Below, in pieces: positions 1-8,576 of a DNA stretch of 64,000 nucleotides; the first letter of the stretch is position 1, and each line of letters opens with the position of its first letter. The notes below the pieces were generated by a model that saw only the letters and a program-made list of their open reading frames with translations, ran no database searches and was not told the origin of the DNA. Position numbers and translations under genes: made by a program. This DNA is from an uncultured Acidiphilium sp. (GTDB lineage Bacteria > Bacillota > Clostridia > Christensenellales > Borkfalkiaceae), in contig CABUWK010000004.1 in the NCBI GenBank assembly GCA_902495325.1, forward strand, positions 23,003-87,002, written 5' to 3'.

Positions 1-326
1 TGAAAAAGATAACTAAAACAGTAATCGTTGGAGTATTATGCTTGCTTATGTGTTCGGCTTTTATTTTTGGGAAAACCGGTATTAAAGGCAAACACGCATT
101 AGCGGAATCTCAATCGGTGAAATATGATTATACCGACAGTGATTATCTCACCGAAGGAAGTTCTTACACTATTCGGGATTATGCTGAAAAATTGATAGGA
201 ACTCAAGCTCATGTTCAACGTTTAGATGGTAAATATCAGATTGTGGATTCCGAGCGGGATGATCCCATAGTGAGCATTATACCGAAAGACTTGTTCTATA
301 CCGAGGGGCAGAAGTTGGTAATATAG
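1..326 (+). CDS. Small secreted protein, start one base outside the window
   Basis: The reading frame is complete except for the A of its ATG, which would lie one base before the window. It predicts about 108 residues. The N-terminus (KKITKTVIVGV, then a hydrophobic stretch) is a typical signal peptide, with a probable cleavage after HALA near residue 35. The mature part is polar, about 70 residues, with no cysteines or motif that I recognise. The region is AT-rich compared with the genes after 1777, which suggests an accessory or mobile origin. The first 35 bp recur exactly at 746-780. Function unknown. Confidence 0.6.
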   Translation, partial: KKITKTVIVGVLCLLMCSAFIFGKTGIKGKHALAESQSVKYDYTDSDYLTEGSSYTIRDYAEKLIGTQAHVQRLDGKYQIVDSERDDPIVSIIPKDLFYTEGQKLVI

Positions 327-440
327 TATAGTTAAGAATATTATCTATTGTAGGAGTTTTTGTGGGTTGTTTTATTGCTTTTCGATTAATAAAAACAATA
401 ATAGTGATAATGGAATAGAGAATAAAAAATTGGAGTGTTT
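327..440 (+). other. Intergenic stretch with an orphan hydrophobic frame
   Basis: An open frame from 332 to its stop at 416-418 encodes a single membrane-spanning-like stretch (RILSIVGVFVGCFIAFRLIK) but has no usable start codon. It may be the displaced C-terminal anchor of the preceding protein after a frameshift, or chance. The 3' end carries a TTGGAG ribosome-binding site for the next gene. Confidence 0.2.
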
Positions 441-761
441 ATGTGTAAGTGGCTTAAAGAATATGATGAAGCGGCAAAGAATATTCGTGATAAAGGACTA
501 TCAAGCGATCAGTACAAAATTCGTATTATGGATTTGAAGATGTACATGATTATTTTTACAGTGATTTTAGTGCCTGTATCATTCCTTGGCTTTTTTATGT
601 ATAAAAACGTTTGGTGGGTTGGACTTGTTCCTCTTACTATCGTTGCAGTTTTAGATACTATGGCGTATAGAGGTATAAAGTCCTTAAAAAAAGACTATGA
701 ACTAGCTCTTTTTAGAGAAAAACAGAAAAAAGAGGAGAATCAAAATGAAAAAGATAACTAA
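441..761 (+). CDS. Small membrane protein with two membrane segments
   Basis: About 106 residues from the ATG at 441, preferred over the GTG at 435 because TTGGAG at 430-435 is then correctly spaced. Two hydrophobic helices lie at about residues 34-54 and 59-77, joined by a short loop (MYKNVWW), followed by a charged tail rich in K and E. The last codons overlap the start of the truncated duplicate at 745. I recognise no family. Its AT-rich composition matches the gene before it. Confidence 0.5.
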   Translation: MCKWLKEYDEAAKNIRDKGLSSDQYKIRIMDLKMYMIIFTVILVPVSFLGFFMYKNVWWVGLVPLTIVAVLDTMAYRGIKSLKKDYELALFREKQKKEENQNEKDN

Positions 762-845
762 AACAGTAATCGTTGGAGTAAGGGATTAACAGACAATGAA
801 ACAGCGGAAAGGTTGATTGAAAGATATTCCGAATTTTTTGCGTAA
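745..845 (+). pseudogene. Truncated duplicate of the first gene fused to another gene's tail
   Basis: Positions 746-780 repeat positions 1-35 exactly, including the start of the signal peptide. The match then breaks and the frame stops after 14 codons. A different frame from 783 continues as GLTDNETAERLIERYSEFFA to a stop at 843-845 and looks like the C-terminus of an unrelated protein. I infer a deletion junction between two genes. Confidence 0.5.
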
Positions 846-931
846 CGTTATTTAGAAATCCGGATTAAGAGGGGCTATAAAAATTCGCCAAATTAAGGGT
901 AGGCTTTTTAAGAAAAGCCAAGGGATACAGA

Positions 932-960
932 AAGCACGGTGCTATCGCCGTGCTTTTTGT
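932..960 (+). terminator. Rho-independent terminator
   Basis: A GCACGG/CCGTGC stem with a short loop is followed by TTTTTG. It closes the small AT-rich gene group on the plus strand. Confidence 0.6.
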
Positions 961-1032
961 TTTTGTGGAAATGGTTTGTTTATCGGCTTATAGGGGTAGA
1001 TTTTATGGGAGAGAATGGTATTTACGGCAAAT

Positions 1033-1199
1033 ATGTCTTGTCATCCTGATCTTGCCCCTTGCCCGGCTGATGAAGGATCGGTTTTTTGTCATTCTGATCC
1101 TACCACTTGCCCTACCCGCGAAGTAGATTCCCCCGTTGAAGCGGGGGAAGTGGCTGACGAAGTCAGACAAAAGGGGGGCGCCCCCGCCGAGGGGGTCTC
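1033..1199. repeat. Dispersed REP-like repeat, cluster A
   Basis: Contains two copies of the TCATCCTGAT...CTTGCCC...GAAGGATC theme and a GC-rich palindromic block (CCCCCGTTGAAGCGGGGG). Related sequence is found at 1590-1653, 39400-39790 and 45400-45745. No credible gene lies here; open frames across it are made of repeat sequence. Confidence 0.6.
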
Positions 1200-1250
1200 A
1201 AAAAACACAGGATACGGGATACCCCGTCGAGGGAGTTCAAGGTATATTTT

Positions 1251-1411
1251 CTGCAAACGTAATGCCATTCTTTCGGGTAACCGCTTTTCTTTTTCCGAAG
1301 AAGGAACAACTGCTTTCCGAGTCCGTTTTCTCCGCAAACATAATGCATTCTTTCGGGTAATCGCTTTTCTTTTTCGAAGAGGAGACAACTGCTTTCCGAG
1401 TCCGTTTTCTC
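1251..1411. repeat. Two tandem copies of an 81-bp unit
   Basis: The unit running from GCAAAC through ATTCTTTCGGGTAA and CTGCTTTCCGAGTCCG occurs at about 1251-1331 and again at 1332-1411 with a few differences. No gene is evident. Confidence 0.65.
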
Positions 1412-1589
1412 CTCTTCGAGCATCACCTTTTTCCGAGAACTCCGTTTATCCCATGCGGGTTTGTCGTAACAATTACCTATCGTACGCCCTTAGTCCTTAA
1501 GGGACGAAGCTTTTATCGGTATTGAAACCTTTAGATTATATTTGTTTGTGGCGTTTTCTTGTCTCTGTCAGCTCGTCAGGTAGGGCGAA

Positions 1590-1653
1590 AACTTGGGGTG
1601 TTTTTAGATCCTTCGCGGGTGGGGCTACGAGGCAAGGCTCAGGATGACAAAAA
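1590..1653. repeat. REP-like repeat copy
   Basis: GATCCTTCGCGGGT...GGCTCAGGATGACAAAA is the same theme as cluster A in inverted orientation. It lies just downstream of the aspA terminators. Confidence 0.55.
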
Positions 1654-1679
1654 ACAGATCTTTCCTGATCTGTTTTCCC
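1649..1679. terminator. Bidirectional hairpin beyond aspA
   Basis: AAAACAGATC is paired with GATCTGTTTT around a short loop. On the minus strand it ends in a T tract and could terminate readthrough from aspA. Confidence 0.5.
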
Positions 1680-1692
1680 CTGACGACACGGA

Positions 1693-1755
1693 AAAATGCC
1701 GTTCGCGATCCGAAGTTCCTTAACAGGCTTACGCGTGATCCGCAAACGGCATTTG
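1693..1755 (-). terminator. Long inverted repeat at the 3' end of aspA
   Basis: AAATGCCGTT at the left pairs with AACGGCATTT at the right, with further partial pairing inside. It lies 20 bp past the aspA stop codon, so it is the likely primary terminator or a 3' stabilising structure. Confidence 0.45.
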
Positions 1756-1776
1756 TTATTTGAATTTAATCGTCGC

Positions 1777-3168
1777 TCAGTTTTTTTCCGGTTCCGTCAT
1801 GGCGAAAGGATTCAGAATCTGTTCGAGAAGCTCGTCGTCTAAAAGGTGTTTTTCGCGGACGAGATCTTTGATCTTTCTGTTCTTCTTCAAAGCCTCTTTG
1901 GCAAGTTCCGCCGACTGTTTATACCCGAGATAGGGGCAGAGGGCGGTGACTGTTCCCACGCTTTCGTCTAAAAGCTCTTCGCAACGGGCGCGGTTGGAGC
2001 GGATGCCGTCGATGCAGTTTTCCGTCAGCGTTTTTACTGCGTTTTTCAGGCATACGAGAGATTCGAACAGTTTATAGAAAATAACCGGTTCGAAAGCGTT
2101 GAGCTCAAGCTGACCCGCTTCGGCGGCAAGGGTGATCGTGGTATCATTGCCGATGACGGCGAAAGCGACCTGCGATACGACCTCCGGAATGACGGGGTTT
2201 ACTTTGCCCGGCATGATGGAAGACCCGTTCTGTTTGGCGGGAAGAATGATCTCTTCGAATCCCGTTTTCGGCCCGCTGGATAAAAGGCGCAGGTCGTTGC
2301 ACATTTTGGAAAGGGAAACGGCAAGCGTTTTCAGCGCGCCCGACACGAACACAAATCCGTCAAGGTTCTGCGTCGCGTCGATCAGGTTTTCCGCACGGAG
2401 AAGGTCGTATCCGGTGACGGAAGAAAGGGTGGGGACGATTTCGTCCAGATACTGTTTCTTCACGTTGACAGCCGTTCCGATCGCCGTTCCGCCGAGGTTG
2501 ACGGAATACATTTCCTGCACGGCTTCATTGAGAAGTTTCATGCAGCGGCGGATGCCGGAAGAATACGCCGCGAATTCCTGACCGAGACGGATGGGAACGG
2601 CGTCTTCGAGCTGTGTTCTGCCCATTTTTACGATGTCGTTGAATTCGACTGCTTTCCGGTCGAGCGCGGCGGTCAGTTCCGAAACGTTGGCTTCGAGTTC
2701 CGTCGCGTAGTCGAGCACCGTGAGGCGTCCTGCCGTGGGAATGACGTCGTTCGTCGATTGCGAGCGGTTCACGTGGTCGTTTGGGTGGCAGAGGTATTCT
2801 CCCTTTTTGCCGCCGAGAAGTTCGGTCGCGCGGTTGGCGATCACTTCGTTTACGTTCATGTTTGCCGTCGTTCCGGCGCCGCCCTGAATCGAATCGGTGA
2901 TAAACCAGCGGTCGAGTTTGCCCTCTATGGCTTCTTCGCACGCCTGTACGATGGCTTCTCCCGTCGCTTTCGGGATAAGCCCCGCCTTTGCATTGGTGAT
3001 CGCCGCCGCTTTTTTGATTTTAACGATATTTTTGATAAAGCGGGGATTCAAAGGGATCCCCGTGATATGAAAGTTCTGATAGCCCCGGTAGGTCTGCACG
3101 CCGTAATAGGCTTCCGCGGGGATGTCCAGAGAGCCGATAGAGTCGCTTTCCGTTCTTTTGTCCGTCAT
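1777..3168 (-). CDS. aspA: Aspartate ammonia-lyase
   Basis: Catalyses reversible deamination of L-aspartate to fumarate and ammonia as a cytosolic tetramer. The 463-residue length is normal. The fumarase/aspartase signature GSSIMPGKVNPVIPEVV is present near residue 318, and the substrate-binding NVNEVIANRA and HPNDHVNRSQSTNDV segments are intact. It is last of three minus-strand genes (typA, phosphoribosyltransferase, aspA) with about 40 bp between it and its upstream neighbour. The asparaginase at 5733 diverges from the same intergenic region as typA and would feed aspartate to this enzyme. The PGKVNP rather than PAKVNP variant does not affect the call. Confidence 0.95.
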   Translation of the reverse strand: MTDKRTESDSIGSLDIPAEAYYGVQTYRGYQNFHITGIPLNPRFIKNIVKIKKAAAITNAKAGLIPKATGEAIVQACEEAIEGKLDRWFITDSIQGGAGTTANMNVNEVIANRATELLGGKKGEYLCHPNDHVNRSQSTNDVIPTAGRLTVLDYATELEANVSELTAALDRKAVEFNDIVKMGRTQLEDAVPIRLGQEFAAYSSGIRRCMKLLNEAVQEMYSVNLGGTAIGTAVNVKKQYLDEIVPTLSSVTGYDLLRAENLIDATQNLDGFVFVSGALKTLAVSLSKMCNDLRLLSSGPKTGFEEIILPAKQNGSSIMPGKVNPVIPEVVSQVAFAVIGNDTTITLAAEAGQLELNAFEPVIFYKLFESLVCLKNAVKTLTENCIDGIRSNRARCEELLDESVGTVTALCPYLGYKQSAELAKEALKKNRKIKDLVREKHLLDDELLEQILNPFAMTEPEKN

Positions 3169-3207
3169 GTGTGTTTTCTCCGTTGGAAATTTTGCGTTTT
3201 TTCCCGA

Positions 3208-3750
3208 TCAGAGCAGGGGGATGGGAGCGAGATAGTGGATATCCGTTCTCTTTGCGGCGTCTCCTTCGGCAAGCACGAAAATTCTTTTATACACAATGCC
3301 GCCCGCTTTTTCCACAAGCGCCTCCAGTCCGTTCAGACTTGCGCCGGTGGAGATCACGTCGTCCACGATGCCTACTTTTTTCCCTTTGATCAGATTGACG
3401 TCGTGCAGGGAAAGGTAAAGTTCCTGCGGTTTTCCCGTTGTGATGGAAGACCCGTAAGAAACGCCGACGCCGTCCTGCATGTAAAGTTTTTTCGATTTTC
3501 TCGCTACGGCATAATAGGGCTGACCGAGTTCCCGCGCGGTCACGTGGGTCAGCTGAAGTCCTTTGGATTCCGCCGTGATCAGCACGTCGCACCCGTCGGC
3601 GAATTTCGCGAGGGACTTGCCGCAGTGTTCCGTGAGTTCCACATTCCCGTGGAGATTAAAAAACGCGATTTTTACGCCGCTCGGCAGGGGGATGATCGGG
3701 AGATCCGCGCGCATGCCGGCGATATCGATCGTCAGAACGTCGTTAGCCAT
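3208..3750 (-). CDS. Purine-type phosphoribosyltransferase (Apt-like)
   Basis: A 180-residue type I phosphoribosyltransferase. The PRPP-binding motif VGIVDDVISTGAS is near residue 128, and an ITAESKG segment resembles the adenine phosphoribosyltransferase family. It probably joins a purine base to PRPP in salvage, but the sequence departs enough from classical Apt (including LHGNVELTEHCGK near the N-terminus) that the substrate is uncertain. It lies 26 bp downstream of typA and is probably cotranscribed with it and aspA. Confidence 0.75.
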   Translation of the reverse strand: MANDVLTIDIAGMRADLPIIPLPSGVKIAFFNLHGNVELTEHCGKSLAKFADGCDVLITAESKGLQLTHVTARELGQPYYAVARKSKKLYMQDGVGVSYGSSITTGKPQELYLSLHDVNLIKGKKVGIVDDVISTGASLNGLEALVEKAGGIVYKRIFVLAEGDAAKRTDIHYLAPIPLL

Positions 3751-3776
3751 ATATTCTTACCTCTTTTATGCTTATA

Positions 3777-5603
3777 TTAGTCGTTTTTGCGGTTTTTTGC
3801 CCATTCCTTCATGCGAAGATCTTTGGAAAGGATCTTCTTGCGGAGACGAATGTTTACGGGGGTCACTTCCACAAGTTCGTCGTCCGCGATGAATTCGAGA
3901 CACTGTTCGAGGGAAAGGGTGACGGGCGGAATGAGTTTTAACGCGTCGTCGCTTCCCGAAGCGCGGCTGTTGGTCAGGTGCTTTAATTTGCACACGTTTA
4001 CGGCAAGATCGTCTTCGCGGGAGTTTTCGCCCACGACCTGTCCTTCATATACGTGAACGCCGGGTCCGATGAACAGCGTGCAACGTTCCTGCGCGTTGAA
4101 AAGTCCGTACTGAGTGGTTACGCCCGATTCGAATACGACAAGGCTTCCTCTCGTTCTCGTGGGGATATCTCCCTTGTATTCTTCATATCCGCAGAACACG
4201 TGGCTCATAATGCCGAATCCCTTCGTGTCCGTCAGCATTTCGCTGCGGTAGCCGAACAGGCATCTCGCGGGGATCTTGAATTCGAGTTTCGTCGTGCCGC
4301 GGTCGTCCGCGGACATGTCGAGCAGTTCCCCTTTTCTCGCGCCGATCTTGTTCATGATCGCGCCGACGTAATCGTTGGGTACTTCGATCACGAGATCTTC
4401 CATAGGTTCGTGGCATTTGCCGTTGATCTCTTTGAAGATGACGCGCGGGCGGGATACCTGGAATTCGTAACCCTCTCTGCGCATGTTTTCGATGAGGATG
4501 GAAAGGTGCAGTTCCCCTCTGCCGTAAACCTTGAAGGTGTCCGCGCTGTCCGTTTCTTCCACGCGCATGGAAACGTTCGTTTCGATCTCTTTGAACAGTC
4601 TCGCGCGGAGATGACGGGAAGTGACAAACTTTCCTTCTTTGCCGGCAAACGGGCTGTTGTTTACCATGAAAAGCATGGAGACGGTCGGCTCGTCGATGGC
4701 GACGAAGGGAAGCTGTTCGATGCAGTCGTTCGAACAGATGGTCTCGCCGATGTTGATCTTATCGATGCCGGAAACGGCAATGATGTCGCCCATTTCCGCC
4801 GATTCCACTTCGATCCTCTTTAAGCCTTCGAACTGATAGAGCTTGCCTACGCGGGCGGGAGAAGTCGTTTTGTCGGTGTGGATCACGGTGATCGCCTGTC
4901 CGTCCGCTATCTTTCCTCTCACAAGCCTGCCGATGCCGATCCTGCCGACGTATTCGTCGTAGTCGACGTTGCAGATGATCGCCTGCAAAGGTCCGTTCAG
5001 GTCGCCCTGCGGCGCCGGGATCTCGGAGAGAATGGTATCGAGCAACGGGGTGAGGTCGGTACCGGGAACGGCGGGGTCGTAAGTTGCCCAGCCTTGTTTC
5101 GCGCTGGCGTAAACCACCTTGAAATCAAGCTGATCGTCGTTCGCGCCGAGCTCGATGAAAAGGTTGATGATCCCGTCGATGGTGGCGTTGAGGTCTCCGC
5201 CTTTGTCGATTTTGTTAATGCAAACGATGGGCTTTTTATTGAGCGAAAGCGCTTTTTTCAGTACGTATCTCGTCTGCGGCATGCAGCCTTCCACCGCGTC
5301 GACGAGAAGAACCACGCCGTCTACCATGGAGAGGATCCGCTCTACTTCGCCGCCGAAATCGGCGTGTCCCGGGGTGTCGATAATGTTGATTTTCGTGTCT
5401 TTGTAAATAACCGCAGTGTTCTTTGCGAGGATGGTAATTCCTCTTTCTTTTTCGATATCGCCGCTGTCCATGACTCTTTCCGCCACGACTTCGTTGCTTC
5501 TGAAAATGTGATTCTGCTTCAAAAGCCCGTCGACGAGGGTGGTTTTGCCGTGGTCGACGTGCGCGATGATCGCGATATTTCTTACGTTGCTTCTGATATC
5601 CAT
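3777..5603 (-). CDS. typA: Ribosome-associated GTPase TypA/BipA
   Basis: A translational GTPase of the EF-G family involved in ribosome assembly and stress adaptation. Its 608 residues are the expected length. The G domain has AHVDHGKTTLVDG (G1), RGITI (G2), DTPGHADFGGEVER (G3) and NKID (G4). EF-G-like domains and the BipA C-terminal domain follow. The start at 5603 is supported by GGAGAA just upstream. It is first of the minus-strand typA-phosphoribosyltransferase-aspA group and has its own promoter at 5631-5659. Confidence 0.95.
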   Translation of the reverse strand: MDIRSNVRNIAIIAHVDHGKTTLVDGLLKQNHIFRSNEVVAERVMDSGDIEKERGITILAKNTAVIYKDTKINIIDTPGHADFGGEVERILSMVDGVVLLVDAVEGCMPQTRYVLKKALSLNKKPIVCINKIDKGGDLNATIDGIINLFIELGANDDQLDFKVVYASAKQGWATYDPAVPGTDLTPLLDTILSEIPAPQGDLNGPLQAIICNVDYDEYVGRIGIGRLVRGKIADGQAITVIHTDKTTSPARVGKLYQFEGLKRIEVESAEMGDIIAVSGIDKINIGETICSNDCIEQLPFVAIDEPTVSMLFMVNNSPFAGKEGKFVTSRHLRARLFKEIETNVSMRVEETDSADTFKVYGRGELHLSILIENMRREGYEFQVSRPRVIFKEINGKCHEPMEDLVIEVPNDYVGAIMNKIGARKGELLDMSADDRGTTKLEFKIPARCLFGYRSEMLTDTKGFGIMSHVFCGYEEYKGDIPTRTRGSLVVFESGVTTQYGLFNAQERCTLFIGPGVHVYEGQVVGENSREDDLAVNVCKLKHLTNSRASGSDDALKLIPPVTLSLEQCLEFIADDELVEVTPVNIRLRKKILSKDLRMKEWAKNRKND

Positions 5604-5630
5604 ATGGAGTTCTCCTATTCAAACTCCTTT

Positions 5631-5659
5631 AGTATATATTTTGTCGCGCGATTTGTCAA
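5631..5659 (-). promoter_or_regulatory. Promoter of typA
   Basis: On the minus strand TTGACA (5654-5659) is followed after 17 bp by TATACT (5631-5636), about 28 bp before the start codon. Confidence 0.7.
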
Positions 5660-5697
5660 ACAAATGGAAAAGTATTTTTTAATCTCCGCCAAAAAAT

Positions 5698-5726
5698 TAG
5701 ACATTTTTTCTTTGATGTGTTAAAAT
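5698..5726 (+). promoter_or_regulatory. Promoter of the asparaginase gene
   Basis: TAGACA (5698-5703), a 17-bp spacer and TAAAAT (5721-5726). The start codon follows within 7 bp, so the mRNA would be leaderless or nearly so. Confidence 0.5.
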
Positions 5727-5732
5727 GCTTAC

Positions 5733-6731
5733 ATGAAAAACATACTCATTATCGCAACGGGCGGAACGATCGCATCGAAACGGACGGAAACGGGGTTATC
5801 TCCGCTGATGACGGTGGAAGAGATGCTTGCTTTCGTACCGGAAATCAGAAAAATAGCGAACGTCGGCGTCGTTCAGCCGATGAATCTCGACAGTACGAAT
5901 ATCGCTCCGTCGGACTGGCTCGTTATGGAAAAATGCATCGAAGAGAATTACGACCGTTACGACGGTTTCGTGATCCTTCACGGAACGGATACGATGGCAT
6001 ATACGGCGGCGGCGCTTTCCTACCTCGTGCAAAACAGTCCGAAACCGATCGTGGTTACGGGTGCGCAACGCCCTATCGACATGGAAGTGACGGACGCGAA
6101 AACGAATTTTACCGACAGCGTGCGTTATGCCGTTTCGCCTGCGGCGAAAGGGGTCTCGCTCGTATTCGACGGTCGGGTGATCTGCGGAACGCGCGCAAAA
6201 AAGACGAGATCGAAGAGTTTCAACGCCTTTTCGAGTATTAATTTCCCTTATCTTGCCGTCGTTTCGGGAGAGAAAGTGATCGATTACGGCATCGGAAGGG
6301 TCGCTTGCGCCCGCCCGATTTTTTACGATAAGCTCAATCCGAGCGTCGGGTTGTTCAAGCTGATCCCCGGCGCAAAGGAGGAGCTTCTCGATTATTATTT
6401 CCTTCTGCACGACGTCGTCGTGATCGAAAGTTTCGGCGTGGGCGGTATTCCGGAAGGGGATCGCTTCGGCTTTTACGACGTGATCGCAAAATGGCGGGAG
6501 AGGGGAAAAGTGACCGTCGTCTGCACGCAGGTGATGAGCGAGGGCAGCGATATGTCCGTTTATCGCGTCGGCGTAAGGGGCAAAGAGGAATACGGGCTTA
6601 TGGAAAGCTACGATATGACCCCCGAGGCCGTCGTGACGAAACTGATGTGGGCTTCCGCCGTTGCGAAAGATCGGTCGGAGCTTGAAAAGTTGTTCTATAA
6701 GACGATTAACAACGATATTTTATGTAAATAA
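5733..6731 (+). CDS. ansA: L-asparaginase, type I (cytoplasmic)
   Basis: Hydrolyses L-asparagine to aspartate and ammonia. It has 332 residues and no signal peptide, fitting the cytoplasmic type I enzyme. The first active-site motif IIATGGTIAS is at residues 5-14, and the second, LHGTDTMAYTAAALSYL, is near residue 84. The downstream part (TGAQRP, GRVICGTRAKK, IESFGVGG) is typical. It has a close promoter and diverges from typA. The ABC exporter follows at short distance. Confidence 0.93.
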   Translation: MKNILIIATGGTIASKRTETGLSPLMTVEEMLAFVPEIRKIANVGVVQPMNLDSTNIAPSDWLVMEKCIEENYDRYDGFVILHGTDTMAYTAAALSYLVQNSPKPIVVTGAQRPIDMEVTDAKTNFTDSVRYAVSPAAKGVSLVFDGRVICGTRAKKTRSKSFNAFSSINFPYLAVVSGEKVIDYGIGRVACARPIFYDKLNPSVGLFKLIPGAKEELLDYYFLLHDVVVIESFGVGGIPEGDRFGFYDVIAKWRERGKVTVVCTQVMSEGSDMSVYRVGVRGKEEYGLMESYDMTPEAVVTKLMWASAVAKDRSELEKLFYKTINNDILCK

Positions 6732-6769
6732 ACGTCGGTGCGGAATTTTTGCCGACAGAGGAAGTACCA

Positions 6770-8518
6770 TTGAAAAAAGAGAAAGAAAAAAGCAGAAAAG
6801 GGAGATTCGTAAAATTCGCGTCTTACTATAAGCCCCATAAGAAATTGTTTCTGATCGACATGGTTTGCGCGCTGATCGTTTCGGTGTGCAATCTCGTGTA
6901 CCCCGCGATCGCGGGAAAGATCGTCAGAAGCGGAGAGACGAGCGTCGTGCTGACGGGGTGCGGCGTTTTGCTTGCCGTATTTCTGTTGAAAGCCGCGCTC
7001 AACTACGTGATCGCCTATTGGGGGCACGTGGTCGGCGTGAGGATCCAGGGCGATATGCGCAGCGAGCTGTTCGCTCATTTGCAAAAGCTTCCTTTTACTT
7101 ATTATGACGAAACGAAAGTCGGTTCGATCATGTCCAGGCTCGTGAACGATCTGTTCGAGGTGTCCGAGCTTGCGCACCACGGTCCGGAAGATATGTTTCT
7201 TTCCGTTCTGACGTTCATCGGGGCGGAGATCATGATCGCCCTTATCGACCCGTGGCTCGCGCTGATCGTTCTTGCGGTCATTCCGGTGATCGTCATTGTG
7301 GCGGTGAAACTCAGATTGCAGCTTCTTTCGGCTTTTAAGGTTTCCCGCGAGAGAACGTCCGAGATCAACGCTACGGTGGAAAGCTCCGTTTCCGGGATCC
7401 GCGTGGCGAAGTCGTACACGGCGGAAAAACACGAGCATGAAAAGTTCGAGTCCGCCAACAAAGGGCTGAAGGACGCGCGCAGTCTCCAATACCGCGCCAT
7501 GAGCAATTTCCAGACGGCGATGTCCTTCTCGCTCGATTTTCTCTATCTCGTCGCGCTGCTTTCGGGCGGGTTGTTCTATGCGATAGGGAAACTCGACGCG
7601 TCCGGGCTCACTTCTTACGTTTTGTATATCGCCATGCTGATCACTCCGATCCGCACGTTCATCACCATTTTCGAGCAGCTGCAGGAAGGTATGACGGGGT
7701 TCGACCGTTTTCTGGAAGTGCTTGCCGTCGCGCCCGAAAAGGAACCTTCGTCTCCCGTGAAGGTCGGTACGCTCAAAGGGGATATCCGTTTCGATCACGT
7801 TTCCTTCCGTTATAAAAAGGATGGGGAAGAAGGGAAAAATCTGATATTAAACGACTTATCGCTTGAGATCCCCGCGGGAAAGACCGTTGCCCTCGTAGGA
7901 CCTTCCGGCGGAGGGAAAACGACGTTCTGCAATCTGATCCCCCGTTTTTACGAGATCGACGAAGGCAGGATCACGATCGACGGGATCGACGTGCGCGACA
8001 TGCGCCTTGCCGATTTAAGGCGGAACGTGGGCATCGTCGCGCAGGACGTTTTTATCTTCAGCGGCACGGTGAAGGAGAATATCGCTTACGGCGATTTCGA
8101 CGCCACGGACGAACAGATCGAGCGGGCGGCGAAACTTGCCAACATTCACGATTTCGTTTCCGGGCTCGAGAACGGATACGATACTTATGTGGGCGAGCGG
8201 GGTGTAAAACTTTCGGGCGGGCAACGCCAGCGCATTTCCATCGCCCGCGCTTTTCTGAAAAATCCGCCTGTTCTGATCCTGGACGAAGCGACCAGCGCCC
8301 TCGACAACGTGACCGAAATGCAGATACAGGACGCCCTCGAACGCCTGAGCGACGGCAGAACGACGGTCGTCGTGGCGCACAGGCTTTCCACCGTAAAAAA
8401 TGCGGACGAAATCATCGTTCTGGATGCCGACGGTGTGAAGGAACGCGGAACGCATGAAAGTCTGATGGCGAAAAACGGCGAATACGCCACGCTTTACCGC
8501 TATCAGTTCCGCGAGTAA
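6770..8518 (+). CDS. ABC exporter, fused membrane and ATPase domains
   Basis: A 582-residue half-transporter of the MsbA/LmrA type that would act as a dimer in the cytoplasmic membrane. Six membrane helices occupy roughly residues 30-310. The ATPase domain has Walker A GPSGGGKTT, signature LSGGQRQR, Walker B VLILDEATSALD and the switch histidine in VVAHRLST. I chose the TTG at 6770 because AGAGGAAG lies 6 bp upstream; a TTG at 6749 would add seven residues without a ribosome-binding site. The substrate cannot be predicted. Confidence 0.88.
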   Translation: MKKEKEKSRKGRFVKFASYYKPHKKLFLIDMVCALIVSVCNLVYPAIAGKIVRSGETSVVLTGCGVLLAVFLLKAALNYVIAYWGHVVGVRIQGDMRSELFAHLQKLPFTYYDETKVGSIMSRLVNDLFEVSELAHHGPEDMFLSVLTFIGAEIMIALIDPWLALIVLAVIPVIVIVAVKLRLQLLSAFKVSRERTSEINATVESSVSGIRVAKSYTAEKHEHEKFESANKGLKDARSLQYRAMSNFQTAMSFSLDFLYLVALLSGGLFYAIGKLDASGLTSYVLYIAMLITPIRTFITIFEQLQEGMTGFDRFLEVLAVAPEKEPSSPVKVGTLKGDIRFDHVSFRYKKDGEEGKNLILNDLSLEIPAGKTVALVGPSGGGKTTFCNLIPRFYEIDEGRITIDGIDVRDMRLADLRRNVGIVAQDVFIFSGTVKENIAYGDFDATDEQIERAAKLANIHDFVSGLENGYDTYVGERGVKLSGGQRQRISIARAFLKNPPVLILDEATSALDNVTEMQIQDALERLSDGRTTVVVAHRLSTVKNADEIIVLDADGVKERGTHESLMAKNGEYATLYRYQFRE

Positions 8519-8576
8519 ATTGTTTGTTGAAAATATCGATAATCAGCTTATAGAAGGACTTTATTTATTAATTATC

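Noticed and set aside
1015..1500. Overlapping open frames in the repeat region
   Set aside because: They consist of REP-like and tandem repeat sequence on both strands and lack start signals.
2758..3780. Long plus-strand open frame opposite aspA and the phosphoribosyltransferase
   Set aside because: It is the complement of clearly conserved genes, has arginine/phenylalanine-rich low-quality sequence and no ribosome-binding site.
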